DNA from: Pogona vitticeps
Lineage: Eukaryota > Chordata > Lepidosauria > Squamata > Agamidae
DNA: 64,000 nucleotides
Reading direction: 5' to 3'
Assembly (NCBI RefSeq): GCF_051106095.1
Contig: NC_135786.1
Coordinates: 14,230,501 to 14,294,500, forward strand
A model generated the notes under the pieces. It ran no database searches, was not told where the DNA came from, and saw only the letters and a list, made by a program, of their open reading frames with translations. This document shows positions 62,901 through 64,000 of this stretch, piece after piece (the stretch's first letter is position 1; each line of letters starts with the position of its first letter). A program made the position numbers and the translations under genes.

Positions 62901-63854
62901 TTTTACCAAATGGTTCTACTGCTAATTAGCTCTGTTGTTTCAACTTCTGTAGCCTTTGCCTTTATTTGATCATTTATAATGTTCTTGCCTTTAAACATCC
63001 CTGTCTTAAGTGACTATGGTTTTTATATTTATTGGGTATTTTCCTGTTAGCTGTGCTGCAAGATTGCTTCTATAAGGAAGTCTACAAAGTGAAATAGAAA
63101 AAAAAGAATATGGATTTATTTCAAATTATTAAATTATATCTTTGTAAAAAATATTCTTAATCCCAATGTAGTCTCCAAAATCTGTGAGAGGCTATTTGTC
63201 ATGATAGATATACGAAGCCTGCAGATTCCAGTGGCACTAATGCCTCCATACATACTTGATAATTTGGTACTTTAGGGACAAACAATGCTTATGAGATGTA
63301 AACTTTTTGTGGAGTGCAGACCACTTCATCAACTTCAGGCTTCTGATTAAAAACAACAGAGAGTCTGGTGGCACCCTACAGACTCTCAGATTTTATTTGG
63401 CAAACCATTTTACTGACTTCTTATGTTGAGTGAAACTTTTTAATCTTTAAGGTTTCACTGAGTCTTCATTCTTTTTGCTGCAACAGAGTAACATGACTAC
63501 TTTTCTATAAATACCAGTTGCTTGGAGGAAAGCGCTGTTTGTGTCCTGCTTGTAGGCTTGCTAAGGTCAATGCCTTAGCCAGAAGGGCTAGATCATTGTT
63601 CTGATCCTATGGCTATCTTCTTAAATTTTGTAAGTTTGATTATATAGTAAATCATTCATTCCTTTTAATTCCGTGTTTTTCACAGAACAGACACTGTCAG
63701 CTTCTTGGTCCTATCTTGTTCAAATTTCCACTAAATTCCCATTTTAACAACTACTTTTCATTGTCTTCCAGAATCATTCTTAAAACCAGCTTCCTACCTT
63801 AGCTCCAATTTGGTTTCCACATTGTCCGATCTGGAGATGCACAATTTCACGCAT
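53977..63854 (-). CDS. TUBB1: Tubulin beta-1 (class VI, thrombocyte/megakaryocyte)
   Basis: Beta-tubulin of the platelet/thrombocyte marginal band. Exons in order: 63854-63798, 58556-58448, 56831-56721, 55064-53977, with phases 0, 1, 1, giving 454 residues (human TUBB1 is 451). The exon sizes 57, 109 and 111 match vertebrate beta-tubulins. Visible are the MREI autoregulatory start, [12 protein letters not shown], the GTP loop [28 protein letters not shown], and a C-terminal tail ending [18 protein letters not shown]1-like features are NEAYSNKYVPR and the [20 protein letters not shown] region. The tail is isotype-specific and partly basic at its end. The gene is convergent with ATP5F1E, as in the human block. 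It appears intact; the 5' untranslated part runs to the right edge. Confidence 0.96.
55229..55420. repeat. 88-bp inverted repeat of a dispersed family
   Basis: Arms 55229-55316 and 55333-55420 pair closely around a 16-bp spacer. Each arm carries ACGTTAGGAAGAAC and GGCCAAAGAGCC. The sequence is a known-looking reptile dispersed repeat, possibly Penelope-like, but I cannot assign it. It lies in TUBB1 intron 3. Confidence 0.7.
56442..56555 (+). mobile_element. Short Bov-B (RTE) 3'-end insertion
   Basis: 114 bp of Bov-B terminus (CGAGAGGCAGTGAAAGACAG to CTAAACAACAACC). The 11-bp duplication AACCAAACTAC lies at 56431-56441 and 56556-56566. It is nearly the same length as the copy at 40894. It lies in TUBB1 intron 3. 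Confidence 0.83.
58743..59036. mobile_element. CAGTGG-family TIR element
   Basis: Ends CAGTGGGGCCTTGCAAGACG and CGTCTTGCGAGGCACCACTG are inverted, with TA on each side. The internal word GGAATGCATTGCAATGCATTCC is a near-perfect palindrome in its outer parts. Non-autonomous. Confidence 0.83.
59866..60296. mobile_element. CAGTGG-family TIR element, complete
   Basis: Ends CAGTGGAACCTCGACCTACG and ATCGAGGTTCCACTG are inverted, with TA flanks. It contains TTCTCCCCCTAGTGG, the reverse of the internal word in the copies at 17409 and 51091, showing the same subfamily in the opposite orientation. Confidence 0.85.
61040..61260 (-). mobile_element. tRNA-derived SINE, antisense
   Basis: ATGCTGTCAAATAGATTCTG, GACAGTGCAGCTTGCCCAAG and GAATTCAAATTCCTGGCC (reversed B box) match the SINE at 25800. 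It lies in the first TUBB1 intron. Confidence 0.6.
61750..61900 (-). mobile_element. MIR-like (CORE-type) SINE, antisense
   Basis: TATCCTCATAACACCC, GGCCAAGGTCACCCAGTG and TTGAATCTGGATTTCCC follow the MIR text. A run of about 17 G bases near 61768-61784 interrupts the conserved block. Confidence 0.6.
63340..63515. repeat. Unclassified dispersed repeat
   Basis: GAGTCTGGTGGCACCCTACAG and a distal CAACAGAGTAACATGACTAC match the ends of a dispersed reptilian repeat. Related words occur near 59095 and 60640. Class unknown. Confidence 0.4.
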
Positions 63855-63956
63855 TTTCAGTATGGTTCAGTGACAAGAGTTGATTCCAGTCTTTTTCCTG
63901 ATGTCCTTAACGGAACACCCAAGCTCTTATGCAATGTCAGCTACAACTACTGCTAT

Positions 63957-63962
63957 TATCTA
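63957..63962 (-). promoter_or_regulatory. TUBB1: GATA motif upstream of TUBB1
   Basis: AGATAA on the minus strand lies about 105 bases upstream of the TUBB1 ATG. TUBB1 is a GATA1/NF-E2 target in mammalian megakaryocytes, so the position is suggestive. A single hexamer is weak evidence. Confidence 0.3.
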
Positions 63963-64000
63963 CAAAATGTGGCTTGTGTAGTGAATGCCACTGTCTTAAG

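Larger units (their letters stand above)
58557..63797 (-). other. First intron of TUBB1
   Basis: This 5.2-kb intron holds two complete TIR elements, a SINE, a MIR-like piece and a low-complexity G run at about 61768. No further exon or gene is seen; open frames here are short and unrelated. Confidence 0.6.

Overview
This window is a vertebrate genomic segment, most probably from a squamate reptile (lizard or snake). Bov-B (RTE) LINE pieces, a Sauria-type tRNA SINE with its short pyrimidine-rich (ACCTTT) tail, a CR1 LINE end, many AAAT-tailed LINE ends and a Gmr1-like Ty3/Gypsy element sit together around intron-rich host genes. The species cannot be named from sequence alone.

Four host genes are read with exon boundaries. 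A five-exon Aurora kinase of the B/C type lies on + (8514-16930). PRELID3B (SLMO2) follows on + in six exons (23540-30237, 194 aa). ATP5F1E is on + with two coding exons (41746-43886, 51 aa) and a non-coding third exon at about 48518-48655. TUBB1 is on - in four exons (63854 down to 53977, 454 aa). PRELID3B, ATP5F1E and TUBB1 are neighbours in human 20q13.32, so this is a conserved block; the B-type Aurora kinase beside it is the unexpected member.

Layout: 1-635 is intergenic. A whole-looking Gmr1-like LTR retrotransposon fills 641-6884. The Aurora gene and its introns run 8510-17190. A repeat-dense gap holds TIR elements, two hAT-type elements and a 1-kb LTR-like unit (17400-22331). A GC-rich promoter then leads into PRELID3B. 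The gap 31580-41380 contains a serine-rich, 33-nt-periodic open frame at 36068-36964 that is not recognised, a retroelement-like remnant and LINE ends. ATP5F1E has a second intron loaded with Bov-B, an LTR, a SINE and a 1.2-kb hAT element. From 48656 to 53670 there are only repeats, and TUBB1 runs from there to the right edge.

The host genes have unrelated jobs: mitotic kinase, mitochondrial lipid transfer, ATP synthase subunit and thrombocyte tubulin. They share a neighbourhood, not a pathway. The most informative observations are the Gmr1-like element with integrase upstream of reverse transcriptase and a SCAN-like capsid, the displaced Aurora B-type gene, the serine-rich open frame, and two Bov-B ends of almost identical length with 11-bp target duplications.
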